Shown piece after piece: positions 35,441 to 44,497 of a stretch of DNA of 64,000 nt. The stretch covers positions 186,001 through 250,000 of the forward strand of contig CAWJEK010000021.1 in assembly GCA_963841885.1 (NCBI GenBank), written 5' to 3'. The translations under genes and the position numbers were made by a program. This DNA comes from Bog-756 sp963841885 (lineage in GTDB: Bacteria; Actinomycetota; Acidimicrobiia; Acidimicrobiales; RAAP-2). The stretch's first letter is position 1. Each line of letters starts with the position of its first letter. Under the pieces are notes generated by a model. It was not told the DNA's origin. It ran no database searches and saw nothing but the letters and a program-made list of their open reading frames with translations.

Positions 35441-35446
35441 AGCCTA
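35441..35446 (-). promoter_or_regulatory. Possible -10 box (TAGGCT) for acs
   Basis: TAGGCT on the minus strand fits TANNNT; leader of about 80 nt to the GTG at 35354. It lies back to back with the -10 box of the divergent MprF-like gene. Confidence 0.35.
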
Positions 35447-35461
35447 CCGCCGCGGGGGCCG

Positions 35462-35467
35462 TAGACT
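35462..35467 (+). promoter_or_regulatory. -10 box (TAGACT) for the MprF-like fusion gene
   Basis: TAGACT, identical to the hemE box, ends 9 nt before the GTG at 35477. The intervening TGGAGGGG could also act as a very close Shine-Dalgarno sequence, so leaderless or short-leader translation are both possible. Confidence 0.45.
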
Positions 35468-35476
35468 GGAGGGGCC

Positions 35477-38400
35477 GTGACCGCGACCACCGACACCGAG
35501 GACGCGGCGGGGACCGGCCCGGACCCCGTCGCCGACGCGCCGCACCCGGTCTTCGTCCCCGAGCCCGGGGGCACCCGTGTCGACATCCCGCTCGGTCGGC
35601 GCATCATGGTCGTGAGCGACCTGCTGCTCACCGCCGAGGCCACCCCTTCGACGCTGGCCCTGACCGGGGAGCTGGCCCAGGCCCTCGACACCTGGGACGG
35701 GCCCGGCATCCTGGTCATCGCCGGGAACCTGTTCGACCTGACGGAGTGCGAGGATCCCCTCGGCACCGCCGGACGGGCCATCGACGCCCACCCGGCCCTC
35801 GCCCGGTCCTTCCTCCGGTTCCTCCAGGTGGACGACCGCCGCATCCTCCGCCAGCGGGGCACCCATGAAGCCGAGATCATCACCGAGGGCCCGCGGGTCG
35901 GCCCCGAATCGTCCGACGTGGTGGCCAGCCTGGCGGCCGCCGGGGTGGAGCACCTCGGAGCCATCGACCTCCACATCCAGACCGGCACCGGCGAGCGGGT
36001 GGTCCGGGTAGAGCCCGGCGTCCACGCCTACGGGTCGCCCCCCGACGAGACGCCCTCCGCCGACGCCAAGCCGGGCATCGAGCCGTCGAAGGGCCACCAC
36101 TGGCGGATGCCGGTCCACGAGTCGCCCGAAGACGCCCCGTGGCTGGACGGTGTCGACCAGCTGTGCGATCCGTCGGCCCTGACCCGCTTCGTGGTGTCCC
36201 GCACCCTGTACCGTCGCTTCGGCCGCTACGCCTGGTGGCTCCTGGTGCCCTTCGGGGTCGCCCTGCTGCTGCGCGTGGCGGTCACGCCGTGGCTGCTCGG
36301 CCACCTGGGCAACAGCCTGCCGGGCCGGGCCATCCGCCACGCCCACACCGCCGACCTCAACGACCAGCTGGTGGTGGCCCTGGTCGTCGCCCTGGTGGTG
36401 CTCATCGTGCTGGCCGTGGTGCTCGGCCTGCTCAGCCGCCGCATGTGGTCGATCCTCGGCGGAGGGGCCCTGGAGGAGGTACGCACCGAGGCGGCGGCCA
36501 ACGACACCGCCCGCGACGACGCCCGACGGCTGGTCGGCCGGGGGTACGCCGGCCTCATCACCGCGGCCACCTTCCGCTCCGAGCTGACCAACCTGGGCAC
36601 CGGCTTCTACGCCAACGTGGGCGCCACGGCCGAGGTGGTGGCCGAACACCGCGGCCGGTTCGGCCTGCCCCCCGTATTCCTGCACAGCCAGTGGGTCAGC
36701 TGGGTGGAGATCGAGTCGGGGGCGGAACTCCACGTGCGCCTCCTCCTCGCCCACAACGAGCTCCCCTCGCCGAGCCGCCTCGAGCGGCTCGTCACCCGGG
36801 GCCGCGAGGGGGTTCCCTCCACCCGTCGCTGGTGGCCTCCTACCCCGTGGGTGACTCGTGGCCGCCCGCCACCGACCTCCGCCAGGCCCACCGGCACACC
36901 CGGCGGGTGCGGCGCTGGGGGGCCGCCGCCATCCTCGTCACCGGGGTCATCGACCTGATCGACTCCATCACCCCGCCGCTGCGCGGTCGCCTCCACACCG
37001 TCGAGCAGTTCCTGCCCGTCCGGGCCAGCGAGGCCGCCGGCGCCCTGGTGGCCGTGGCCGGCCTGGCCCTCATCGCCCTCGGCCGGGGCATCCTGCGCGG
37101 CCAGCGCCGGGCCTGGCGGGTGGCCGTGGTGCTGCTGGCCGGCACCGTGCTGTTCGCACCTGGTGGCGGGGGCCGACTTCGAGGAGTCGGTCATCGCCGG
37201 GGCCGTCCTGGTCTTCCTGGTGGTGAACCGCAAGGAGTTCCAGGCGGCCTCGGACGCCACCTCACTGCGGTCGGCCCTCGTCACCCTGGGCGTCGTGGCC
37301 GTCGGGGTGGCCGTGGTCGCCACCGTCTCCATCGAGCTGGCCACCCACATCGCCCGCCACCACCACCACCTCGAGCTGTCCTGGCCGCGCACCTTCTGGG
37401 CCGTATCCGAGCGGTTCGTCGGGATCACCACCATCCCGCTCCCCCACCGCGCCGACCAGTTCCTCACCCCCGCCCTCCTGGCCATCGGCCTCTGTCTGGT
37501 GGCCGTGACCCTGTACCTGCTGACCCGACCGGTGGTGGACCGCCGGCTGGGCTCGGGCCGGGCCGCCGAGTTCCGGGCGCGCGACATCGTCCGGCGCCAC
37601 GGCGACTCGACCCTCGACTACTTCGCCCTCCGCTCGGACAAGAAGTGGTTCTTCCACCGGGACAGCCTGGTCGCCTACGCCGTCTACGGCGGGGTGTGCC
37701 TCATCTCCCCGGACCCGATCGGCCCGCGCAACGAGCGCGAGCAGGTGTGGGGTGCCTTCCGCGCCTTCGCCGACGCCCACGGTTGGACGACGGCGGTCAT
37801 GGGGGCGGGGGAGGACTGGCTCCCCACCTACCGCGACTCGGGGATGCACAACATCTACCTGGGCGACGAGGCCGTCGTGAAGCTCCAGGAGTTCAGCCTG
37901 GCGGGCAAGCACATGAAGGGTCTCCGCCAGGCCCACAACCGGATCCAGAAGTACGGCTACACGGCCAGCTTCCACGACCCGTCCCGCATCGACCCGGCCC
38001 TCACCGGCGAGCTGACGGACCTCATGCGGCTGTCCCGCCAGGGGGAGCACGAGCGGGGATTCTCGATGATGCTCGGACGCGTCTTCGATCCGCGCGACAC
38101 CGGACTGCTCCTCACCGTGGTCCGGGCCCCCGACGGGTCGGCGGCGGCCATGTGCCAGTTCGTCCCGTCGACCGGCATCAACGGGTACTCGCTCGACCTG
38201 ATGCGCCGCGACCCGGGGGATCACCCCAACGGCCTGCTGGACTTCGCCCTGTGCTCGACCATCGAACACCTGGCGACCCGCGGCTACGACGGGCTCAGTC
38301 TCAACTTCGCCGCCATGCGCTCGACCCTCGCCGGCGAGAAGGGTGACGGCACCATGCAGCGGGCCGAGCGGTGGTTCCTCAAGCGGCTCTCCAACTTCGG

Positions 38401-38719
38401 CCAGATCGAGTCACTGTGGAAGTTCAACGCCAAGTACGAGCCGGAGTGGCTCCCCCGCTACGTGGTCTTCGACACCGCCGAGCACCTCGTCCCCGTGGTC
38501 ATGGCCATCCTGCGGGCCGAGTCGCTGTGGGAGATCCCGGTGCTCGGCCGTCTGCTGGCCGCCGGCGCCGAGAAGCGCATGGTGGCCGCCCAACGCGAGA
38601 CGGACGAGTTCCTGGCGTCGATCGTGCCGTGGGACGAGGACGGCATGCAGGTTCCGGGGGCCGGGGCACCAGCTGTCACCCCCGCGCCGGACGCACCGTC
38701 GGACCTGCGCCGGGCCTGA
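35477..38719 (+). CDS. Metallophosphoesterase-like domain fused to an MprF-like aminoacyl-phospholipid synthase (two frameshifts)
   Basis: A protein of about 1080 residues. Residues 35-200 resemble a calcineurin-like phosphoesterase (MVVSDLLLT, VIAGNLFDL, RQRGTHEAE) but several metal ligands are replaced. Two spans (WWLLVPFGVALLLRV, VVALVVALVVLIVLAVVLGL) follow, then a soluble part, then at least five more spans (residues about 480-700). The C-terminal 380 residues are the DUF2156/MprF catalytic domain (TLDYFALRSDKKWFF, EFSLAGKHMKGLRQAHNRI, GLSLNFAAMRS, YEPEWLPRYVVF). MprF enzymes attach amino acids to phosphatidylglycerol and protect against cationic peptides. Frameshifts near 36812 and 37157 are single-base C/G errors. 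Confidence 0.75.
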
Positions 38720-38728
38720 CCCCGGGCG

Positions 38729-39586
38729 TCAGTCGCCGGTCGGGGCCGGCAGCCCCATCGGATTCGGGTGGTGGATGACCCCCGCCGCGTGCACCCAACC
38801 CGCCACCGACTCCAGGCCGGCCAGGAGCGCGTCCCCGTCGGGCCCCGCCACCCGGCCGGTGACCATGGCGGCCAGGTCGTCGGTCGTCGCCTCGACCCAC
38901 CGTCGCAGCTCCCGTCCGGCCGCGGTGGCCCCGGCCCCGTCCACCAGGCCCCGCCGGGCGAGCCGGTCGTGGGCGTAGGCCCACTGGTCGGCCGACCAGC
39001 CCCGGGACCGCCGCAGCAGGTCGGCGGGCGGACCGTCGACGGCCGCGAACAGGACCAGCGTCTCGCACCCGTCGAGGCCCGCCGCGGTCAGCGCCGCCAC
39101 GTGGCCGTCGCCCCGGTGCTCGCGGAGGGCTGTGCACCAGTACCACAGGGCCTCGACCGGATCGTCCGGCTCACCGGTCGCCCGGGTGGCGGCGAAGAGC
39201 GGCCGGCCGGCGTCGGGTACCCCGTCGAGCAGGGCGCGCAGGCCGGGCACGAGGCGTCCGGCGGTGGCCGCCACCGTCGGGTCCATCCGCCGCAGGGCGG
39301 ACGCCGCCGAATGCGTCCGGGTGGCCCACACGTCGGCGGGGGTGGCCACCGACCACGCCTCGGGCAGGGCCCGGGCCGCCCGGTCGGGGTGGAAGTTGAA
39401 GAAGGTGGCGGTGACCGGTTCGGGCCCGACCGCCCCGAACGGAGCCGCCCGGCCGGCGAAGTAGCCCATCCAGAAGCCGCGGAATCCGAGGCCGTCGACG
39501 GCGGCCAGGCACTCGGGATCGAAGTAGACCACGGCGTGCACGGGCTCGAACGCCAGCCACCACCGGCGGGCGGACGTGGCGCTCAC
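38729..39586 (-). CDS. SCO6745 family protein
   Basis: A 285-residue actinobacterial protein of unknown function. The N-terminus (WWLAFEPVHAVVYFDPE, GFRGFWMGYFAGRAAP, TATFFNFHPDRAARALP) matches the SCO6745 family; a second half built of helices includes LFAAVDGPPADLLRRSRGW and RRWVEATTDD and looks like a winged-helix-type region. No catalytic motif. GTG start; converges with the MprF-like gene with only 9 bases between. Confidence 0.65.
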   Translation of the reverse strand: MSATSARRWWLAFEPVHAVVYFDPECLAAVDGLGFRGFWMGYFAGRAAPFGAVGPEPVTATFFNFHPDRAARALPEAWSVATPADVWATRTHSAASALRRMDPTVAATAGRLVPGLRALLDGVPDAGRPLFAATRATGEPDDPVEALWYWCTALREHRGDGHVAALTAAGLDGCETLVLFAAVDGPPADLLRRSRGWSADQWAYAHDRLARRGLVDGAGATAAGRELRRWVEATTDDLAAMVTGRVAGPDGDALLAGLESVAGWVHAAGVIHHPNPMGLPAPTGD

Positions 39587-39601
39587 GCGCCCGTCACCGA
39601 C

Positions 39602-41008
39602 TCACGCCGGGGCGGCGCCCGTCGTCGCGCCCGCGTCCTCGGCCACCGCATCCGAAGGTGCGCCGCCGGACGGGGGTGGCGTTCCGGGTGTCGATCCGTC
39701 ACCGGGTGGTGACGAGGGACCGGAGGCCGCCGGGGTCCGGCCGTAGAGGCCGACCACGATGACGAAGAAGAACGTGACCAGGACGACGATGACCGCCACC
39801 AGGGCGGTCGGCTGGTTCCAGAGCACGAGCACCACCAACCCGAGCACCACCACGAGCCACTGGAACGCCGTGCGGTGGGCGGCGACGGTGTCGTGGACGC
39901 GGCCGGTGGCCAGCCAGGCCGGGAGCTCGCGGTGGGCCATCCACCGCCGCACCGGCCCGAGGCCCACGACGAAGGCGACGATGGCGACCACGGCGGCCAG
40001 CACCAGGATCGTGCGGACCGAGTCGAGGAGCGAGGCGTCGACCGTGTCGATGACCGCGGCGGTGGCGGGTCGGGACTGACCGGGTCGCAGCGACTGGAGG
40101 TACTGGTTGCGACCGACGTTGGCCGCCACCAACAGGACGGCCATCGAGACGGCCAGGCCCGATGCCGCGTGCACGAGACCGCGTCGCCGGTCCTTGGCCA
40201 TCACCACCGAGACGGCGAAGAGGATCAGCGCCAGGATCGGGAGCACCAGAGCGAGGCGGTCGAGGAACTTGACCCACCGCTGCAGCTTGGCCAACTGGTC
40301 CGACTGGAAGAGGACGTAGGGGGCCCCGGTGTACTGCGGCACCTTGTTGAAGACCGACAGGCCGTGGCTCGCCAGAGCCTGCTTGGCCTTCGTCTCCACC
40401 TGGGTGAGGTCTACCGTGACCTCCCCGTTCGTCGCCTGCAGGGCCCCGACCTTCTGGCCCGTCAGCAGGTTGTCGACCTGGTCGTGGGATTCGCGCAGCG
40501 CCTGTTCCCACAGCGTCTGGAAGCGCGCGCTCTGGGTCAGCTTGAGGACGATGGTGTGGGTGGCCGACTCGACCGTCGAGGTGATGGGCGACGCCAGGAA
40601 GTCGGCCCGGGCGGGGAGCGCGTTCTTCACGCGCTGCTCCAGGTCGGTCTGCGTCACGAGGCTGTCACTCACCCGGTCGGCGACGGCCTTCTGGACGGCG
40701 GGATCCTTGGCCAGGGGGGCGAGGGTCGCCACGAAGGTGTCGGTGTTCAGCAGCTCGTTGCGGGCGTAGACGACCACGACCGACAGCACCGCCAGGAGAC
40801 AGGCGAGCACCAGGAGCACCCACGCCCCGATGGTCCGGCCGCGCTTCTTCCGCCCCTTCTTGGCCGCCAGCTCGGAGCGGAGCTGCTCGTTCTGGCGCTC
40901 GAGCTCCTCGTTCTCGTGCTCGAGCTCCTCGACGGCGGGCTCGTCACCCGGTGCGGACGGCGCGGCGTCCGTACCGGCCGGATCGGGCGGCGTGGGGTCG
41001 TCGGTCAC
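39602..41008 (-). CDS. Coiled-coil membrane protein of unknown function
   Basis: A 468-residue protein. Residues about 25-50 form a charged coiled coil (VEELEHENEELERQNEQLR), then a Lys/Arg cluster and a first span (TIGAWVLLVLACLLAVLSVVVVYA). A large external domain (residues about 85-240; NTDTFVATLAPLAKDPAVQKAV) follows, then four more spans, and a disordered Pro/Gly/Ala tail. The topology resembles actinobacterial integral membrane proteins with no known role. GTG start after a strong hairpin that separates it from the PLDc_N gene upstream. Confidence 0.6.
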   Translation of the reverse strand: MTDDPTPPDPAGTDAAPSAPGDEPAVEELEHENEELERQNEQLRSELAAKKGRKKRGRTIGAWVLLVLACLLAVLSVVVVYARNELLNTDTFVATLAPLAKDPAVQKAVADRVSDSLVTQTDLEQRVKNALPARADFLASPITSTVESATHTIVLKLTQSARFQTLWEQALRESHDQVDNLLTGQKVGALQATNGEVTVDLTQVETKAKQALASHGLSVFNKVPQYTGAPYVLFQSDQLAKLQRWVKFLDRLALVLPILALILFAVSVVMAKDRRRGLVHAASGLAVSMAVLLVAANVGRNQYLQSLRPGQSRPATAAVIDTVDASLLDSVRTILVLAAVVAIVAFVVGLGPVRRWMAHRELPAWLATGRVHDTVAAHRTAFQWLVVVLGLVVLVLWNQPTALVAVIVVLVTFFFVIVVGLYGRTPAASGPSSPPGDGSTPGTPPPSGGAPSDAVAEDAGATTGAAPA

Positions 41009-41053
41009 GCCGACACTGTACCGGCACCCCCCGGCGCGCCCGGGGACGGTGAC

Positions 41054-41121
41054 GGCCACCGCGGTCCGCCCGCCGGACGCGGCGGTGGCCGCCCTCCGTG
41101 CGCGGAGCACGGGGGGCGGCC
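41054..41121 (-). terminator. Two overlapping GC-rich hairpins after the PLDc_N/SHOCT gene
   Basis: GGCCGCCC-T-CCGTGC (41087-41101), a 5-nt loop and GCACGG-G-GGGCGGCC (41107-41121) form a 15-bp stem with one G-T pair. Beside it GGCCACCGC (41054-41062) pairs with GCGGTGGCC (41082-41090), with an inner GTCCG/CGGAC. The two share GGCC at 41087-41090, so they exclude each other. Located 25 nt after the PLDc_N gene stop: strong terminator, possibly with an alternative fold. Confidence 0.6.
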
Positions 41122-41146
41122 ACCCGGCCGTCAGTGGAGAGGGACG

Positions 41147-41542
41147 TCAGGCGAGGATCTTGGCCTTCTGGGCCTCGAACTCCGCATCGGTGATGACGCC
41201 CTGCGACTTCAGGTCGGCCAGCTTGGCCAGATCGTCGGCCGTGCTGCCGGTTCCGGCGGTCTGCTTGACGTAGGCGTCGAAGGCCTTCTGTTGCTGGGCC
41301 GCCTGCTCCGCCGCCCGCTCGTGCATCTTGCCGCCCCGCGCGATCAGGTAGACGAGGACGCCGAGGAACGGGAGGATGATGATGAAGAACACCCAGATCG
41401 CCTTGGCCCAGCCGCCGAGGTCGTGGCTCCGGAAGATGTCCATGAAGACGGCGATGAGCAGCCAGATCCAGAGGATGAACACGAAGAACATGAACATCGT
41501 CCAGATGAGGTCCAGGATCGGATAGTTGTAAGCCAGGGTCAT
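41147..41542 (-). CDS. PLDc_N and SHOCT domain membrane protein
   Basis: A 131-residue protein. Two spans (LIWTMFMFFVFILWIWLLIAVFMDIF and KAIWVFFIIILPFLGVLVYLI) with DLGGWAKAIW between them are the PLDc_N (phospholipase D nuclease N-terminal-like) pattern. The C-terminal LAKLADLKSQGVITDAEFEAQKAKIL is a SHOCT domain, a small oligomerisation motif. A helical Gln/Ala-rich linker joins them. Role unknown; such proteins are common in actinobacteria. TAAGGAGC lies 8 nt before the ATG. Confidence 0.8.
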   Translation of the reverse strand: MTLAYNYPILDLIWTMFMFFVFILWIWLLIAVFMDIFRSHDLGGWAKAIWVFFIIILPFLGVLVYLIARGGKMHERAAEQAAQQQKAFDAYVKQTAGTGSTADDLAKLADLKSQGVITDAEFEAQKAKILA

Positions 41543-41599
41543 GGGTATCGCTCCTTAACGCGGTCTTGATCGCCGTGCGGTGGACCGCAGGCGTGATTC

Positions 41600-41605
41600 A
41601 CCATA
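41600..41605 (-). promoter_or_regulatory. -10 box (TATGGT) for the PLDc_N gene
   Basis: TATGGT on the minus strand fits TANNNT, giving a leader of about 50 nt ending in AAGGAG before the ATG at 41542. Confidence 0.4.
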
Positions 41606-41689
41606 ACCGGCCCCCGGCGACGAATCCGTGACCCGGGCCGATCGCCACCGGCCGGCCACCGACTCCCCACCGATCGGAGCGCGAGCGCC

Positions 41690-41695
41690 TAGTCT
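41690..41695 (+). promoter_or_regulatory. -10 box (TAGTCT) for the small membrane peptide and ClC gene
   Basis: TAGTCT fits TANNNT and gives a leader of about 23 nt that carries GGCGGAGGAG before the GTG at 41725. Confidence 0.4.
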
Positions 41696-41724
41696 CCACT
41701 TGTTCCCACCGGCGGAGGAGGCCC

Positions 41725-41823
41725 GTGTTCTACATCATCATCTTCGGAGGTCTCGCCATCGTCCTGGTGGTGGCCTTCTTCATCAAGTGGAGTCAGCGGA
41801 ACAAGTGGCCCGACGATGAGTGA
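41725..41823 (+). CDS. Small single-span membrane peptide (32 residues)
   Basis: GTG-started frame encoding FYIIIFGGLAIVLVVAFFIK followed by a charged tail ending WPDDE. A hydrophobic span of about 20 residues with a positive then negative tail would place the C-terminus in the cytoplasm. A strong GGAGGAG ribosome binding site stands 5-11 nt upstream, and the stop codon lies 8 bases inside the ClC gene (ATGAGTGA overlap), so translation of the two is coupled. No family recognised; it may be a small partner of the transporter or a leader for coupling. Confidence 0.6.
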   Translation: MFYIIIFGGLAIVLVVAFFIKWSQRNKWPDDE

Positions 41824-43246
41824 CGCCGACGCCGGGAGTCCGGTGACGCCACCACCACCATCGGGCTCCGATACCGCATCCGCCGCCCCGGCCGCGCCCG
41901 CACCGCCGGCGGACCCGATGGAGATCCTCAAGTCGAGGAGCTACATCCAGCTCCTGGTGCTGGCGGCCATCGTCGGCGTGCCCGTCTCGGCCGTCGCCTA
42001 CGGGTTCCTGGCCCTCGTGGGCCACCTCCAGCACTGGTTCTTCACGTCGATACCCTCGTCCCTCGGATTCCACGGCACCCCGGTGTGGTGGCCGTTCCCG
42101 CTCCTCGTGGTGTCCGGCATCCTGGTCAGCCTGTCGATCCAGTACCTTCCCGGCACCTCGGGTCACAAGCCCGCCGAGGGACTCAAGACCGGCGGGGCGC
42201 CCCAGCCGATCGAGTTGTTCGGCGTCGTCCTGGCCGCGCTGGCCACCCTGTCGCTCGGGGCCGTGCTCGGGCCCGAGGCACCGCTCATCGCCATCGGCGG
42301 CGGACTCGGCGTCCTGGCCGTCAAGCTGGCGGCCAGGGACGCGCCGCCCATGGCGGCCACCGTCATGGCCGCCGCCGGCAGCTTCGCCGCCATCAGCACC
42401 CTGCTCGGCTCCCCGTTCGTCGGCGCCTTCCTCCTCATGGAGGCGGCCGGCCTCGGTGGCCCCGTGCTCGGCCTCGTGCTGGTGCCCGGACTGCTGGCGG
42501 CCGGCATCGGGACCCTGATCTTCATCGGCCTCGACAACCTGACCGGACTCGGCACCTTCTCCCTCGGCATCCCCGGGCTACCCGTCTTCAGCCATCCGAC
42601 CGGGGCCATGTTCGGCTGGGCCCTGGTCATCGGCGTGGTGGCCTCGTTCCTCGGCACCGCCATCCGGCTGGGCGGCCTGGCCCTCCAGGCCGTCGTCGAC
42701 AAGAAGCGCCTCGTGCTCACCCCGGCCGCCGGCCTGGTGGTGGCCGCCTGTGCCGTCATCTTCTTCGAGATCACCGGCAAGAGCGGTGAGAACGTCCTGT
42801 TCTCCGGCCAGAACCAGCTGCCCGGTCTGGTCCTGCAGGCCGGGACGTGGACCGTGGGGGCGCTGGTCGTGCTCATCGTCGCCAAGTCCATCGCCTACGC
42901 CTTCTCACTCTCGGGGTTCCGGGGCGGGCCCGTCTTCCCGTCCATGTTCATCGGCGCCGCCCTGGGGGAGATCGCCTCCCATCTCCCCGGGATGGTCCTC
43001 GTGCCCTCGGTGGCCATGGGGATCGGGGCCCTGGCCACCGTCATGCTCAAGCTCCCACTCACGTCCACCCTGCTGGCCGTGCTGCTGTTCGCCTCCGACG
43101 GGCTCAGCGTCACCCCGCTGGTGATCGTCGCCGTGGTGGTCGCCTACGTGCTCAGCGCCCGCCTGCCCCAGACGCCGGCCGAACTGAAGCGGGGCGACGC
43201 CGATACCCCGGCGGCGGCGACGGACCCGGTCGCTCCGGCGGCCTGA
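41816..43246 (+). CDS. ClC-family chloride channel / Cl-/H+ antiporter
   Basis: A 476-residue ClC membrane protein. Anion-path motifs: GTSGHKPAEGLKTGG (GSGIP-like region, about residue 118), LGPEAPLIAIGG with the gating glutamate (about 157), and GFRGGPVFPSMFIGAALG (GxFxP, about 365). The external-gate glutamate is kept, fitting either a channel or an exchanger. A Pro/Ala-rich cytoplasmic tail of 40 residues precedes the first span. Bacterial ClC exchangers relieve the charge build-up during glutamate-decarboxylase acid resistance, and gadB lies two genes away. Confidence 0.9.
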   Translation: MSDADAGSPVTPPPPSGSDTASAAPAAPAPPADPMEILKSRSYIQLLVLAAIVGVPVSAVAYGFLALVGHLQHWFFTSIPSSLGFHGTPVWWPFPLLVVSGILVSLSIQYLPGTSGHKPAEGLKTGGAPQPIELFGVVLAALATLSLGAVLGPEAPLIAIGGGLGVLAVKLAARDAPPMAATVMAAAGSFAAISTLLGSPFVGAFLLMEAAGLGGPVLGLVLVPGLLAAGIGTLIFIGLDNLTGLGTFSLGIPGLPVFSHPTGAMFGWALVIGVVASFLGTAIRLGGLALQAVVDKKRLVLTPAAGLVVAACAVIFFEITGKSGENVLFSGQNQLPGLVLQAGTWTVGALVVLIVAKSIAYAFSLSGFRGGPVFPSMFIGAALGEIASHLPGMVLVPSVAMGIGALATVMLKLPLTSTLLAVLLFASDGLSVTPLVIVAVVVAYVLSARLPQTPAELKRGDADTPAAATDPVAPAA

Positions 43247-43258
43247 GCGGGCGACGGG

Positions 43259-44497
43259 GTGACCGGCGCACTGCTGGCGGCCACGGCCTCCAGCTCGGGA
43301 TCCCCCGGGTGGCTGAAGGTCCTGGCGGTGGTCGCCGGCCTGGCCGTGGTGGCCGCCGTGCTGGTGTCGGCGCTCGAGACGGTGGTCCTCCCCCGCAACA
43401 GCTTCACCCGGCTCACCCGGTTCACCTTCGCCGTCATCGACCGCCTGCTGGTCCGGCGACACCGGTCGGGGGCGTGGGCCGAGAGCCTGCGGGACCTCTA
43501 CGGCCCCGTCGCCCTGGTCAGCCTGCCGATGGTGTGGATGCTGTCGGTCATCGCCGGGTTCACCTTCATCTTCTGGGGGGTCGACTCGGGAACCCTCCCC
43601 CATTCGTTCGACATCAGCGGGTCATCGGTCACCACGCTCGGCTTCGCCGCCCCCACCGGCAGCATCCGCACGTGGATCACCTTCGTCGAGGCCATCATCG
43701 GCCTCGGGCTCGTGGCCCTCCTGATCAGCTACCTCCCCACCATCTACGGGGCCCACCACGACCGCGAGAAGGGGATCATCTCGCTGCGTCCGTTCACCTC
43801 CACGCCGCCGTCGGGGGTGGGGCTCATCGACACGCTCCACCGGTTCGACGCCCTGGACAATCCCGAGCTGTGGCAGACGACCACCCAGTGGCTGCTGGAG
43901 CTCGGCCAGACCCACTGCGCCTTCCCCGCCCTCTGCTATTTCCCCGAGACCTCGGCCGGCGACTCGTGGGTGGCGACGCTCGGCGCCATCCTCGACACCG
44001 GGGCGCTGCTGTTGTCCGCGAGCCCGGCGACCCTGAACCCCGAGGCGGCCCGGAATCGCCAGGGCCCGATGCTGGCGCTCGCCCACGGGGTGTCGGTCGT
44101 CGTCGAGATCGGCCGGGCGGCCGGCCTGCCCATCGACCCACCGGTCACCCTGATGAGCCTCCTGCCCGGCGAGGACCGGCCCCCTCCGGACATCTCGGTG
44201 ACGCGGGCCGAGTTCGAGGCCGGCCTGGACCGCCTCGTCGACGTCGTGCCGGTGGCCGCCGGGGACCGCGACGCCGCCTGGCACCGGTTCGCCTGGGTGC
44301 GCTCCGCCTACGATCCGGCGCTGCGCGGGCTGGCCGGGCTGACCCAGGCCCTCCCGGCCCCGTGGACCACGGACCGCCCGGCCACGGTCGGTCGCCCCCG
44401 CCTGGTGACGAACCGCCCCCTCCGGGTCGACTGGGGACTTCCGGGCGGCCCGGGAGCAGCGACGGCCGACGCCACCGGCGCCCCTAGAGGTGGCTGA
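43259..44497 (+). CDS. K+-channel-like two-span membrane protein with large cytoplasmic domain
   Basis: A 412-residue protein. After an N-terminal span (VLAVVAGLAVVAAVLVSAL) comes a span-pore-span unit: VALVSLPMVWMLSVIAGFTFIFW, a pore-helix-like SGSSVTTLGFAAP (filter region at 43631-43648), and ITFVEAIIGLGLVALLISYLP. TLGFA sits where potassium channels have TVGYG, with alanine for the last glycine. The C-terminal 250 residues are soluble and helical (DTLHRFDALDNPELWQ) with no family I recognise. GTG start 12 nt after the ClC stop; the 3' end overlaps gadB by 14 nt in opposite direction. Confidence 0.6.
   Translation: MTGALLAATASSSGSPGWLKVLAVVAGLAVVAAVLVSALETVVLPRNSFTRLTRFTFAVIDRLLVRRHRSGAWAESLRDLYGPVALVSLPMVWMLSVIAGFTFIFWGVDSGTLPHSFDISGSSVTTLGFAAPTGSIRTWITFVEAIIGLGLVALLISYLPTIYGAHHDREKGIISLRPFTSTPPSGVGLIDTLHRFDALDNPELWQTTTQWLLELGQTHCAFPALCYFPETSAGDSWVATLGAILDTGALLLSASPATLNPEAARNRQGPMLALAHGVSVVVEIGRAAGLPIDPPVTLMSLLPGEDRPPPDISVTRAEFEAGLDRLVDVVPVAAGDRDAAWHRFAWVRSAYDPALRGLAGLTQALPAPWTTDRPATVGRPRLVTNRPLRVDWGLPGGPGAATADATGAPRGG

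Noticed and set aside
31091..38719. Programmed ribosomal frameshifting in lnt or the MprF-like gene
   Set aside because: Shifts are many, at unrelated sites, with no slippery heptamer, and occur equally in nuo, cta and acs genes; sequence error is the simpler explanation.
41009..41146. Riboswitch or small RNA gene in the double-hairpin gap
   Set aside because: Stems lack any known aptamer core, and the position directly after a stop codon favours a terminator; kept only as a structural finding.
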